Below are positions 1 to 7,398 of a stretch of 36,586 bases of DNA, piece by piece. The stretch's first letter is position 1; every line of letters begins with the position of its first letter. The notes under the pieces are model-generated. The model was given only the letters and a program-made list of their open reading frames with translations. It was not told the origin of the DNA and made no database searches. The stretch lies in the NCBI RefSeq assembly GCF_005049045.1, contig NZ_SUPK01000014.1:1-36586 (forward strand), given 5' to 3'. Both the position numbers and the translations under genes were made by a program. The stretch is from Cohnella pontilimi. Lineage in GTDB: Bacteria; Bacillota; Bacilli; Paenibacillales; Paenibacillaceae.

Positions 1-274
1 CCCCACTGGAATACAGGCAATACCTGCTTAGTTCAGCAGCATAAAAAATGGCACCAACCATAAGGAAATGGCCGGTGCCAGAGTTTTTGTTTTTATACTG
101 TCTACTTGACGGGGTGCAGTTCATGTGCGAGTTTTCGAGGTTTTTTATACTTTTACCGCCATACCCTTCGCTCAGAAAGAATTCCGCCGGTTTAAACAGA
201 CTACCCCAACTATGGGAGAGCCTGTATACTTAATATTATGGGAGAATAGGAAGCCCTCAAAGGAGAACGGTGGT
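1..274. other. Upstream non-coding stretch
   Basis: No convincing gene is seen here. A short open frame at 48-233 overlaps a terminator-like hairpin, has no good ribosome binding site and resembles no family I know. A TATACT hexamer near 224 could be the -10 of the TIR gene, but I see no matching -35. The stretch is AT-richer than most of the window, like the TIR gene it precedes. Confidence 0.4.
50..95 (+). terminator. Probable intrinsic terminator upstream of the TIR gene
   Basis: GGCACC (50-55) pairs with GGTGCC (74-79), with an inner CCAT/ATGG pairing, and a T-rich run follows (TTTTTGTTTTT, about 84-94). It probably ends a gene lying left of the window and insulates the TIR gene. Confidence 0.55.
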
Positions 275-1282
275 TTGACGACAATGACCAGAAAGCCAAA
301 CGTTTTCATCGGCTGCTCCCGCGAAGCAATCCACTATGCCCGAGCGGTGGCCGCTCAGCTTGAGCGTCATGTACAAGTGAATCCTTGGTACGCCGGCGCA
401 TTTGAGGCAAACGATTACACCATGGAGGCGCTTGAACGTGAACTCATGGCGAACGACTTTGCAGTATTCATCTTCGCTGCCGACGATGTTGCCTTGATCC
501 GAAAGAAACCCGTTTTTATCACACGCGACAATACAGTGTTTGAAATGGGTTTGTTTTGGGGAAGGCTTGGGAGACGCCGAGTGTTTGCAATCATCCCAAG
601 AGAACTTCCAGATAGGGACGATTTGCTCAAAGGCACGATCGTTTCCGAATTCCATTTGCTCTCGGATTTAGCCGGACTTACGCTTCTTAGTTACGGTCAG
701 CGGGATGATGGGAAATACCCTGCCGCAGTTGATGTGGCCTGTGGTGAGATTATGTCAGCCATTGAGGCGGAGAAGCTATTCGTGGATCCAAATCACCTGC
801 TCAAGCAAAAGCAAAGCATCCTGCACTTCTTTTGGGAATACATTCGCAATGTAACCGTCGCTGACCCTTCCGAACGGTATTCGGCATATGCTGAGGCAAT
901 CCGGAATTCCTTTTTGGCACCAGATTATCGGATTACCGGAGCTGCTATCTGGAAGAAGCTCGACGAAGAGACCATTGGACAGGTCGGCGGTAACGTAGGC
1001 AGAGGCAGGAGCTTTCACCTCCGCGAGAATGATGGTAAGAAGGACGGCGACCAGCGAATCTTGGTTCTTGATGCATTTAACAGTGGTGAGTGGTCATTTT
1101 TTAAGCGTCGAGAGATTGCCGAGGTATACGTCCTGTGCTATCCTTTAGGCACAGACCATGTACTCTCCGTACATATTTCGGGTACCGGCGCTATGACAAA
1201 ACACGATCTAGCAAAGATTGTTGAGATCAATGACGAACTGCTGTTGACCGTTAGACATTTGGTGGGAGGGGATTCGAGATGA
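275..1282 (+). CDS. TIR-domain protein (Cap12/Pycsar-effector TIR type) with unknown C-terminal domain
   Basis: The first ~150 residues fit the TIR family of CD-NTase-associated protein 12 and Pycsar effectors (PF10137). They show an N-terminal FIGCS strand, an acidic DF..FIF..DD stretch, then RDNTVFEMGLFWGRLG and a closing LSDLAGLTLL segment. In this family the Glu of the FE.GLF motif (E90 here) is the NAD-cleaving residue, so NAD degradation in anti-phage defence is a reasonable inference. Residues ~185-335 are uncharacterised; the alternating strands and C-terminal helix remind me of a GAF-like sensor, which is only a guess. The TTG start at 275 is chosen because AAAGGAGAA (259-267) lies 7 bases upstream; the ATG at 284 would be 16 bases away. 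The stop overlaps the next start (ATGA). G+C is low (27 of 60 bases at 781-840), unlike its neighbours, which suggests transfer. Confidence 0.8.
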   Translation: MTTMTRKPNVFIGCSREAIHYARAVAAQLERHVQVNPWYAGAFEANDYTMEALERELMANDFAVFIFAADDVALIRKKPVFITRDNTVFEMGLFWGRLGRRRVFAIIPRELPDRDDLLKGTIVSEFHLLSDLAGLTLLSYGQRDDGKYPAAVDVACGEIMSAIEAEKLFVDPNHLLKQKQSILHFFWEYIRNVTVADPSERYSAYAEAIRNSFLAPDYRITGAAIWKKLDEETIGQVGGNVGRGRSFHLRENDGKKDGDQRILVLDAFNSGEWSFFKRREIAEVYVLCYPLGTDHVLSVHISGTGAMTKHDLAKIVEINDELLLTVRHLVGGDSR

Positions 1283-1482
1283 GCAAACGTTCAGGAAAAG
1301 TAACGGGCCGTATCGGATCACTGAGCGGGCGTCGATTGGGAACAGTAGGAAAGAGTGAAGTTCGATGGGTAGATCGTAAATCTAATGGGGTCTACGTTGG
1401 GCCTTCAGTAGATGGGACCGATAAAGAATACGTGAAAGTCATCAGTGGCAAGGTCAACGATAGAAAACCTTCATTCGCATAG
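1279..1482 (+). CDS. Small basic protein coupled to the TIR gene, function unknown
   Basis: This 67-residue protein has no family I recognise. It is rich in Lys, Arg, Gly and Ser, has no Cys and no membrane segment, and its middle alternates hydrophobic and polar residues (EVRWVDRKSNGVYVGP) as in a small beta-barrel or strand-rich fold. Its ATG overlaps the stop of the TIR gene as ATGA. A good Shine-Dalgarno (GGGAGGG, 1264-1270) lies 8 bases upstream inside that gene, so translation is probably coupled. A strong terminator follows within 10 bases, making the two genes one transcription unit. An accessory, inhibitor or activity-modulating role for the TIR protein is inferred only from this arrangement. 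Confidence 0.7.
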   Translation: MSKRSGKVTGRIGSLSGRRLGTVGKSEVRWVDRKSNGVYVGPSVDGTDKEYVKVISGKVNDRKPSFA

Positions 1483-1490
1483 GTCAAAAC

Positions 1491-1521
1491 CGCTGCGGCC
1501 CGGACTGCGGCGTTTTTTTTT
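1491..1521 (+). terminator. Intrinsic terminator of the TIR operon
   Basis: An 8-bp stem with two G-T pairs (CGCTGCGG 1491-1498 with CTGCGGCG 1505-1512, loop CCCGGA) is followed by nine T (1513-1521). It ends the two-gene TIR unit. Confidence 0.9.
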
Positions 1522-1574
1522 CGATTTTTAATTCTTTATTGTAGATTTTATATTTAGGATAAGGCCAAAGATGG

Positions 1575-1611
1575 AAAAAAACGCGAAAACTGAGCAGGTT
1601 CGCGGTTTTTT
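1575..1611. terminator. Bidirectional terminator, mainly for yfkK
   Basis: AAAAAACGCGAA and TTCGCGGTTTTTT face each other across about 11 bases. On the minus strand the hairpin lies ~20 bases past the yfkK stop and ends in a T run, so it should terminate yfkK; it would also stop residual plus-strand transcription. Confidence 0.8.
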
Positions 1612-1628
1612 CTTCTTTGGCTATTATG

Positions 1629-1850
1629 TTATGCGCGAAGGCGTCCCAGCTCGGACACGATTGCTTCGACTTCGCTGACGCTGAAACGATCTTTAGAGGA
1701 CACCAGATCGTAAATATCCTTCAAATCTTCATAACGGCTGGTATCAAAGCTGGAAGCCTGCATCGCGGCTCCTGTGGCCATGCGCAGTTTCGTTTTGATC
1801 GCTTCGATTATAAATTCTACATTGGCTTGCGTCGGTTGGGACAAATCCAT
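1629..1850 (-). CDS. yfkK: UPF0435 / DUF1128 family protein (YfkK-like)
   Basis: The 73 residues match the small DUF1128 family typified by B. subtilis YfkK: an N-terminal Q(A/T)NVEFIIEAIKTKL stretch, then SRYEDLKDIYDLV and a final SVSEVEAIVSELG.LR. The full family length is present, and the protein should be an all-helical cytosolic protein. Its function is not known to me. A Shine-Dalgarno (GGGAGGAAG on the minus strand) sits 6 bases before the ATG. It stands alone, divergent from yyaC and closed by its own terminator. A TACAAT hexamer on the minus strand around 1880 may be its -10. Confidence 0.85.
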   Translation of the reverse strand: MDLSQPTQANVEFIIEAIKTKLRMATGAAMQASSFDTSRYEDLKDIYDLVSSKDRFSVSEVEAIVSELGRLRA

Positions 1851-1974
1851 GCCGATCTTCCTCCCGTCTCATGATCCTGTTTATTGTAGCACATCCGATT
1901 TGGCTTTGCCCGTATGCGCGTGGTAACCTGAGAAGTAACGAAACACGATTCGGAGTGACAGGAGAAACCGTACG

Positions 1975-2490
1975 ATGGCTCAGCCGTGGGAGCGGAACGC
2001 GGTACTCGTCGACGCGGCGGGACTGGCGAAGTTTATGGAGCACTTGGCCTCGCGTTATCCGCTGGAGGAAATGACTTTTTTGTGTATCGGAACTGACCGA
2101 TCTTCGGGAGACTGCCTGGGACCGTGGGTCGGCACGTTGTTAAAAGAGGCGGGGTTTGCGAAAGTCATCGGCACGCTGGAGAGACCCTGCGACGCCGATC
2201 AACTGCCCGATGTGATTCCGACGCTGCCGGAAACGGGTAAAATACTAGCATTGGACGCTTGTCTCGGTCGCCCGGAGTCGGTAGGGTCTTATCTCGTGGC
2301 CGCGTCTCCACTCATTCCCGCCAGGTCCATCGGCAAAAAATTTCCGCCGGTCGGCGCGTTCAGCGTCGCCGGCATCGTGAATGCGACAAGCCCGAAGCCC
2401 TATTGGACGCTTCAAAGTACTTCGCTCTTCCGTGTCATGAACATGGCAGGGGACATAACGGCGGCGATCGAGCGCGCTTGGCGGCCTTAA
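1975..2490 (+). CDS. yyaC: Sporulation protein YyaC, GPR-protease-like fold
   Basis: The 171-residue protein carries the YyaC hallmark FLCIGTDRSSGDCLGPWVGTLL (residues ~35-56), the GTDR.(S/T)GD.LGP motif shared with germination-protease-like hydrolases. This is followed by ILALDACLG (~86-94) and a Gly/Pro-rich PPVGAFSVAGIVN segment. YyaC family members are found in endospore formers; the exact reaction is unsettled, though the fold is related to the spore protease GPR. An AGGAGAA element lies a few bases before the ATG. The gene is divergent from yfkK and precedes the hydrolase gene by 25 bases, so they could be co-transcribed. It is good evidence that the host sporulates. Confidence 0.85.
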   Translation: MAQPWERNAVLVDAAGLAKFMEHLASRYPLEEMTFLCIGTDRSSGDCLGPWVGTLLKEAGFAKVIGTLERPCDADQLPDVIPTLPETGKILALDACLGRPESVGSYLVAASPLIPARSIGKKFPPVGAFSVAGIVNATSPKPYWTLQSTSLFRVMNMAGDITAAIERAWRP

Positions 2491-2515
2491 ACTTGTCTCA
2501 AAGGATGTGTCGAAC

Positions 2516-3319
2516 ATGACTAACCAGCAATCAAGCTCCGCCTTTCTCCCAGGCTTTGAACAAAAGGGAACCGGCATTCCGGTCGTGCTTCTTCATGGTT
2601 ATTTGGGCAGCCGCAGGTACTGGCATGACGTGTTTCCGGCGCTGGTGTCCCAATACCGCGTCATCATGGCCGACGTGCGCGGACATGCGTCCTCTCCGGC
2701 GACGGAAGGGGTATATACGATGGAGCAGCTCGCGGAGGACACGCTGGCTTTGCTTAACCGGTATGAGATTCCGAAAGCCTATGTATTCGGACATTCTTTA
2801 AGCGGGTATTCGACCTTGGCGCTGGCCGAAAAATATCCCGATCGCCTGCTCGGATTCGGCCTGATCCATTCCACGCCCTTGGCGGATACGGACACGGCGA
2901 AGGAAGGCCGTCTCCAGACGGCGGAACGTGTGAAAACCGAAGGCGTGGCCGCGGTGGTGGACGGACTCATTCCGAAGCTGTTTGCGCCGGCGAACCGGAC
3001 GGCTATGGAACATAAAGTGACCGCGGCCAAAGAAATCGGCTACTCGGCCACCGCACAAGGGGCCATCGGCTGCGCGCTCGGCATGCGCGAACGTCCGGAC
3101 CGGACGCATGTGCTTCGCGACACGAAGCTGCCGGTTCTGCTGCTGGCCGGAGAGCATGATGAAGTGATTCCGCCCGACCGGAGATTTCCGGTATCTGGCG
3201 ACCATATTAAGGCGGTTACGCTTCCGGGAACGGGACATATGAGCATGATGGAGGACCCGTCCCGCCTGGCCGATGAAATCGTGGCATTTATTGAGAAGAA
3301 TGAGGGGAACAGAGCTTAA
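2516..3319 (+). CDS. Alpha/beta-fold hydrolase
   Basis: A 267-residue alpha/beta hydrolase. It shows the oxyanion loop LLHGYLGS (~25-32), the nucleophile elbow GHSLSG with Ser as nucleophile (~93-98), a late acid in AGEHDEVIPP and the catalytic His in GTGHMSMMEDP near the C-terminus. The triad is complete, so it is probably an active esterase, lactonase or related enzyme; substrate cannot be read. The ATG at 2516 is preferred over the in-frame GTG at 2507 because AAAGGA (2500-2505) is 10 bases from the ATG but only 1 from the GTG. Its stop TAA overlaps the ATG of the methyltransferase (TAATG), indicating coupled expression. Confidence 0.88.
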   Translation: MTNQQSSSAFLPGFEQKGTGIPVVLLHGYLGSRRYWHDVFPALVSQYRVIMADVRGHASSPATEGVYTMEQLAEDTLALLNRYEIPKAYVFGHSLSGYSTLALAEKYPDRLLGFGLIHSTPLADTDTAKEGRLQTAERVKTEGVAAVVDGLIPKLFAPANRTAMEHKVTAAKEIGYSATAQGAIGCALGMRERPDRTHVLRDTKLPVLLLAGEHDEVIPPDRRFPVSGDHIKAVTLPGTGHMSMMEDPSRLADEIVAFIEKNEGNRA

Positions 3320-4503
3320 TGCCAAGCAACAAAGACGAAATGGACTGGCGCCGGTTCATCGCGGAAGCGGTGGCCGGCGGCAGCTTGCTTCAGGCGACAT
3401 TCAGTCAGCCGAGGAATAAGGAAACCATAGCCCGCAAAACGTCGGTCCGTCCATTGAAGCTCAAAAACGGGCTTCATTTTCAATTGGAACGCTTGCAAGA
3501 CAACAAGGCTTTCCACGAGAATGTGCCGGAACAAGCGGCGGCCGAACGGTTGACCGCGCTGATGGGCGAATACCGGCAAGCATTGATCAAAACCCGGCAG
3601 GCCGACGTGCAGCTGCTGGCGAACAAAAAAGGCGCGGTCACGATGATTCGTCACGATCCTACCGCGAAGACACGCGAGCCGGCGGCGTCCCACAACCGGG
3701 TGAAGTCGTATGTGCTGCCCGAGGGCGAGCCGGTTCCTTTCCTGATCCGACTCGGCGTCATGACACCGGAAGGCCGGGTCGTTAAAGCCAAGCACGATAA
3801 GTTCCGGCAAATCAACCGATTTCTCGAAATGGTGGCCGACGTGCTGCCCGATCTCCCCCGCGGCCGCCCGCTGACCGTGGTCGATTTCGGGAGCGGCAAG
3901 TCTTATTTGACGTTCGCCCTCTACCATATGTTGGCGGTACGCGAAGGACTGCCTGTCAACATCATCGGATTGGACCTGAAAGCCGACGTCATCGAGGAGT
4001 GTTCCCGAATCGCGGAAGATTTGGCATGGCACAATCTGAAATTTTACGTCGGTGATATCGCGGAATATGAAGGTCAAACGCAAGTCGACATGATGGTCAC
4101 CCTGCACGCATGCGATACGGCCACGGACGCCGCTCTGCTCAAAGCGATCCGGTGGGACGCGTCGGTCATCCTGTCCGTTCCTTGCTGCCAGCACGAGTTG
4201 TTCCGCCAAATATCCCAGCCGATTCTGAAGCCTTTGCTCAAGCACGGCATTTTGAAAGAGAGATTCGCGGCGTTGGTGACGGATGCATTGCGGGCCAATT
4301 TGCTGGAGACGGCCGGATACCGGACGCAGATGCTGGAATTCATCGATTTGGAGCATACGCCCAAAAACCTGATGATCCGAGCGGTGAAAGGACGACAAGA
4401 AAACCGGTCCGAAACGCGGGCCGAATATGAAAGATTGAGGGACTTCCTGTCTGTGTCCCCTTATATGGAGAGAGAATGGCCGAAAATGAATCGAACGACT
4501 TAG
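3319..4503 (+). CDS. Class I SAM-dependent methyltransferase (Methyltransf_32-like)
   Basis: The 394-residue protein has a Rossmann methyltransferase core from about residue 185. VVDFGSGKSYLTFAL is the SAM-binding motif I, IIGLDLKADVIEEC follows as motif II, and LHACDTATDAAL leads into SVPCCQHEL. The LHACD and PCCQHE signatures are typical of the PF13679 family, which is thought to act on RNA or protein; the substrate is unknown. The first ~130 residues form a separate basic, partly helical domain (QADVQLLANKKGAVTMI) that could bind nucleic acid, an inference only. It is translationally coupled to the hydrolase upstream. No clear terminator follows before the promoter at 4576. Confidence 0.82.
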   Translation: MPSNKDEMDWRRFIAEAVAGGSLLQATFSQPRNKETIARKTSVRPLKLKNGLHFQLERLQDNKAFHENVPEQAAAERLTALMGEYRQALIKTRQADVQLLANKKGAVTMIRHDPTAKTREPAASHNRVKSYVLPEGEPVPFLIRLGVMTPEGRVVKAKHDKFRQINRFLEMVADVLPDLPRGRPLTVVDFGSGKSYLTFALYHMLAVREGLPVNIIGLDLKADVIEECSRIAEDLAWHNLKFYVGDIAEYEGQTQVDMMVTLHACDTATDAALLKAIRWDASVILSVPCCQHELFRQISQPILKPLLKHGILKERFAALVTDALRANLLETAGYRTQMLEFIDLEHTPKNLMIRAVKGRQENRSETRAEYERLRDFLSVSPYMEREWPKMNRTT

Positions 4504-4575
4504 AAAAAAAAGGATGATCGTCCCGCTTTGCGTGTGTCGATCTTTCAAGGAATGTCAAGGGAAGTTAATCTTGTA

Positions 4576-4605
4576 TTGTCAGTAGTTCCCGCGTTATGGT
4601 ACAAT
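4576..4605 (+). promoter_or_regulatory. Sigma-A-type promoter of the diguanylate cyclase gene
   Basis: TTGTCA (4576-4581), an 18-base spacer, and TACAAT (4600-4605). Transcription would start near 4612, leaving about 55 bases of leader before the TTG start at 4667. Confidence 0.7.
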
Positions 4606-4666
4606 GGTCTGAATCCTGTCCATGTAACCGCTAACAAGATTCCCAAGAGGGAAAAGGTGAAAGCCG

Positions 4667-6319
4667 TTGGCACTTGTGTGGCCTGACCTGCTTCTGTTCG
4701 TCGCTTTGTTCGTTCTGTTCGTTGGCGTACTGGCTATTAACCGTATTACGGTCATGCATAAAGCTTATTTGGCGTTTCATTTCATCATGATGCTATGGCC
4801 GTTCGGTCAATTTTCCATCAGCACCACAGGTGACCCGGAATATCAGTTGGCTTACGTTAAGCTGGCTTTTATAGCGGTTTCGCTGCTGGGTCCGGGCTGG
4901 CTTGTTTTCGTGCTGTTTCTTACCGGTCGGGCGGAGCAGCTGAACCGGCGCAGAGCGTTTGTCTATTTGGTGCCGGCTCTCGTTTGCGCGGCTTTCGTCA
5001 TTTGGAATCCGGCCCACCTCTTTATGTCGCCGATTGACGGCACGTATGCGAACCGTTCTTACGGCACGCTCTATTGGGTGCTTGTCATCACGCAGTTCGT
5101 GTATTTCTTTTCCTCGCTGCTCATCATGTTCCAATCCCTGAAAACCGTCCATTCGCTTAACCAGCGCAAGCAGCTGGCGACCGCCGTCGTCGGTATTTTC
5201 GTGCTTACGGGGTTCAGTGTGACGGACATGCTGATCAACGTGCTGCTGGCTCCCTGGCTGCCGGTCGTGCCGGGTTTAATGTCGCTGGGCATCCTTTTGT
5301 CCGATTGCTGTTTTGTGCTGGCCATCTATCGTTACGGAGCCTTCGATCTGATCAGTATGGCGCAGCGGGATATATTCGAGCATATGACGACGGGCATTAT
5401 CGTGGTCGACGAGAGCGGCAAAGTGCTGGAGATGAACCGCGGAGCCCTTCCGTTCGTCAAGTCCGCCAAAGGCGAAATGTTCGAGATGGAAAAGTTCCTG
5501 TCTCCTCTGCAAACGCAAGGCGAAGTCTACGAGTTTCTGTATCAGTACCGCCACCACCCGCTGGACCGGCTGCAGACTGAAATTACGCTTCCGGAGAACA
5601 GCCGCCATGTGTCTATTCAGATTTCTCCCGTGCTGGACAATCATAAATCGCTGCTCGGACGGGTCATTACGTTCCACGATGTGACGGAGCTGCGCAAGCT
5701 GGTAGACGAGATGAACCGTAAAAATGAAGCGCTTCATGAAAGAAATCTGGAGCTCGTCACCATCCAGGAAGAGCTGTTCCGGTTGAATCAGAAGCTGGAA
5801 CAGATGGCCATCACGGATCCCTTGACCGGCTGCTACAACCGGCGCTACCTCATGCAGCAGCTGGAGCACGAGTTACTGCTGAACATGCGGTACAAGATAC
5901 CGTTCTCGGTCTTTCTTTTTGATATCGATCACTTTAAGATGATCAACGACCAATACGGTCACCTCGTCGGAGACGAAGTGCTTCGCAGCACGGCGGACAT
6001 CGTCCGGTCCAAGCTTCGCCGGACCGATATTCTCGCCCGTTACGGAGGAGAAGAATTCACGATCTATTTGCCGCACACCAACCGGGAACAAGCCGAGTCG
6101 CTGGCCGCCCGCATGATGATCGCCATCAATGAGAACTCTGTAACGGCCGGGGCGGATGAAGTACACGTCACGATCAGCATGGGCATCGTCTCGGAAGACG
6201 GCGAGGAATTGGCGTTCGATGATCCGAAACAGTATTTGCGGGAGTTGTTCTCTCGTGCCGATACGGCTCTGTACAAGGCCAAGCATGAAGGCCGCAACCG
6301 GATGATTTTAGCACGTTAA
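4667..6319 (+). CDS. Membrane diguanylate cyclase: 7TM + PAS + GGDEF
   Basis: It makes c-di-GMP from two GTP. Residues ~1-210 form about seven hydrophobic segments, resembling the N-terminal 7TM sensor module of some histidine kinases. A PAS-like domain follows (~230-345, with IIVVDESGKVLEMN), then a short coiled coil (~345-385, MNRKNEALHERNLELV) and a GGDEF domain to the end. The active-site signature is GGEEF (residues 460-464). An RxxD inhibitory site (RRTD) lies five residues before it, so the enzyme should be active and product-inhibited. The TTG start is preceded by AAAGGTGA at a 7-8 base distance. A c-di-GMP riboswitch and a PilZ gene follow immediately, suggesting a local circuit. The signal sensed by the membrane part is unknown. 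Confidence 0.9.
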   Translation: MALVWPDLLLFVALFVLFVGVLAINRITVMHKAYLAFHFIMMLWPFGQFSISTTGDPEYQLAYVKLAFIAVSLLGPGWLVFVLFLTGRAEQLNRRRAFVYLVPALVCAAFVIWNPAHLFMSPIDGTYANRSYGTLYWVLVITQFVYFFSSLLIMFQSLKTVHSLNQRKQLATAVVGIFVLTGFSVTDMLINVLLAPWLPVVPGLMSLGILLSDCCFVLAIYRYGAFDLISMAQRDIFEHMTTGIIVVDESGKVLEMNRGALPFVKSAKGEMFEMEKFLSPLQTQGEVYEFLYQYRHHPLDRLQTEITLPENSRHVSIQISPVLDNHKSLLGRVITFHDVTELRKLVDEMNRKNEALHERNLELVTIQEELFRLNQKLEQMAITDPLTGCYNRRYLMQQLEHELLLNMRYKIPFSVFLFDIDHFKMINDQYGHLVGDEVLRSTADIVRSKLRRTDILARYGGEEFTIYLPHTNREQAESLAARMMIAINENSVTAGADEVHVTISMGIVSEDGEELAFDDPKQYLRELFSRADTALYKAKHEGRNRMILAR

Positions 6320-6350
6320 CGGGGAAAATAGGACACCTCGTGAAAAAAGT

Positions 6351-6380
6351 GTGACGAATATCTGTCAGGTATGATAAAAT
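6351..6380 (+). promoter_or_regulatory. Probable promoter of the riboswitch-PilZ transcript
   Basis: GTGACG (6351-6356), an 18-base spacer, and TAAAAT (6375-6380), which would start transcription a few bases before the riboswitch aptamer. The -35 is imperfect. Read-through from the cyclase gene is also possible, since no terminator is seen between them. Confidence 0.5.
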
Positions 6381-6399
6381 AAGACTAGTTGTGATACCG

Positions 6400-6495
6400 A
6401 TTTGGTCGAACCGGCAAACTTGCTGAAAAGCAAGGACGCAAAGCTAAAGGGTCTAACGTTCGTTTCCGAACCATGACAGCCTGGCCGCCGAACCT
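6400..6495 (+). ncRNA. Class I c-di-GMP riboswitch (GEMM-I)
   Basis: The core features of the GEMM-I aptamer can be read directly. GGCAAAC is at 6413-6419. A 6-bp hairpin (CTTGCT/AGCAAG, 6419-6434) is capped by a GAAA tetraloop. The conserved GACGCAAAGC is at 6435-6444. A second arm has GTTCG/CGAAC and GGTC/GAC pairings (about 6450-6478). The closing stem pairs CCGG (6411-6414) with CTGG (6481-6484). In this class the GAAA loop docks into the second arm and c-di-GMP binds at the three-way junction. It lies directly after a diguanylate cyclase gene and before a PilZ gene. Confidence 0.92.
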
Positions 6496-6522
6496 TTCCT
6501 TCAGGGAATAGAAGGCGCCGCG

Positions 6523-6555
6523 GGCTGCTTCCATAGGGAAGGGCCTTTTTCTTTT
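6523..6555 (+). terminator. Riboswitch-associated terminator before the PilZ gene
   Basis: CTTCC (6528-6532) pairs with GGAAG (6537-6541) and GGC (6523-6525) with GCC (6543-6545), followed by a T-rich tail (6546-6555). An outer AAGGC/GCCTT pairing may compete. It lies ~30 bases past the aptamer and ~45 before the PilZ start, the expected expression platform. Whether ligand turns it on or off cannot be read by eye. Confidence 0.7.
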
Positions 6556-6598
6556 CAATATTTATGGATTCCAAACGCAAAGGGCGGGGTGTTCGATC

Positions 6599-7306
6599 AT
6601 GGCGGGATGGCGGGAAAAATCGGGTCTGTCCGGCACGGTGTACAGCGATACGCTGCCGCTTAACGTTTTACTGCATTGCCGCACGGTGGTAGAAAAGCAA
6701 AACTTCGTATCTACCGGCGTCATGACCCATGTGGAAGGGGAGCTGTTCGAAGTCGAGCTTCCGGAATTCCATGTGTTCGATCTTGGCGAAACGGTCAAAC
6801 TCACGGTTTACTCTCCGGCAGGCATCCAGACGTTTCCATCCACTGTTTTTGCGAAATACCAAGGCGCCATTGCGCTCATTCAACCTCCGCAGATTCAGAA
6901 ACGTTTTGAAGAAAAACGGGAGCATCCCCGTGTGAATGTTGAAGGCAGCGTACATATCGATCTTTGGCTCGACGATGAAGGTCAGGAACGCACGCTGGAC
7001 GATCCGCTCGAGATTCAGGTGCGCGACATCAGCGTCTCAGGCATCGCGTTCCAAGCGCCGGTTCATCCGGAGCTCCTTCGGACTTCGAGAATGAAGGCGA
7101 AAGTGGAAATCGGCATCGGATTCGACTGCGAGCTGGAGATCGTACGGCGGAACCGGTCGGATGATCAGATGGTGTGCGGGGCCAAAATGACCGTGCTCGA
7201 CCCTGAAATGCTGCGCCCCCTTCGGGCCTTGATCCTCCGGCAGCAGGTGGAACGGAACGTGCAGATCCGTCAAGAGAGGGAAGAGAAGAACCGTTTCGGA
7301 GAATAA
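6599..7306 (+). CDS. PilZ-domain c-di-GMP receptor
   Basis: The 235-residue protein has an N-terminal beta-rich domain (~15-100) like the YcgR-type flanking domain, and then a PilZ domain with both c-di-GMP contacts. These are RxxxR (R107-E-H-P-R111) and DxSxxG (D143-I-S-V-S-G148). It should therefore bind c-di-GMP in the cytosol; its target is unknown. The C-terminus is a charged helix. The ATG at 6599 follows a G-rich stretch (GGGCGGGGTG). Expression is predicted to be governed by the riboswitch and terminator upstream, so both the mRNA and the protein would respond to the same ligand. A terminator separates it from the next gene. Confidence 0.88.
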   Translation: MAGWREKSGLSGTVYSDTLPLNVLLHCRTVVEKQNFVSTGVMTHVEGELFEVELPEFHVFDLGETVKLTVYSPAGIQTFPSTVFAKYQGAIALIQPPQIQKRFEEKREHPRVNVEGSVHIDLWLDDEGQERTLDDPLEIQVRDISVSGIAFQAPVHPELLRTSRMKAKVEIGIGFDCELEIVRRNRSDDQMVCGAKMTVLDPEMLRPLRALILRQQVERNVQIRQEREEKNRFGE

Positions 7307-7319
7307 AATCGCAGGACTT

Positions 7320-7354
7320 AAGCGGCAGGTCCGGAAGACGGATCTGCCGCTTTT
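7320..7354 (+). terminator. Intrinsic terminator after the PilZ gene
   Basis: AAGCGGCAG (7320-7328) pairs with CTGCCGCTT (7344-7352), with inner TCC/GGA pairing; TTTT follows and a second T run lies at 7357-7361. Confidence 0.85.
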
Positions 7355-7398
7355 GGCTTTTTGAGCAGAGCGCGGGACATTGAAAGAGGAGAAACGAC

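Noticed and set aside
48..233. 61-residue open frame at the left edge
   Set aside because: It begins at the foot of a terminator hairpin, lacks a ribosome site and resembles no family.
125..274. Longer version of the TIR protein starting at 125
   Set aside because: The added residues are not part of the TIR fold and have no ribosome site, while the TTG at 275 has AAAGGAGAA at the correct distance.
3316..4548. 410-residue open frame on the minus strand
   Set aside because: It is antisense to the methyltransferase gene, rich in His, Arg and Gln as expected of a shadow frame, and has no recognisable motif.
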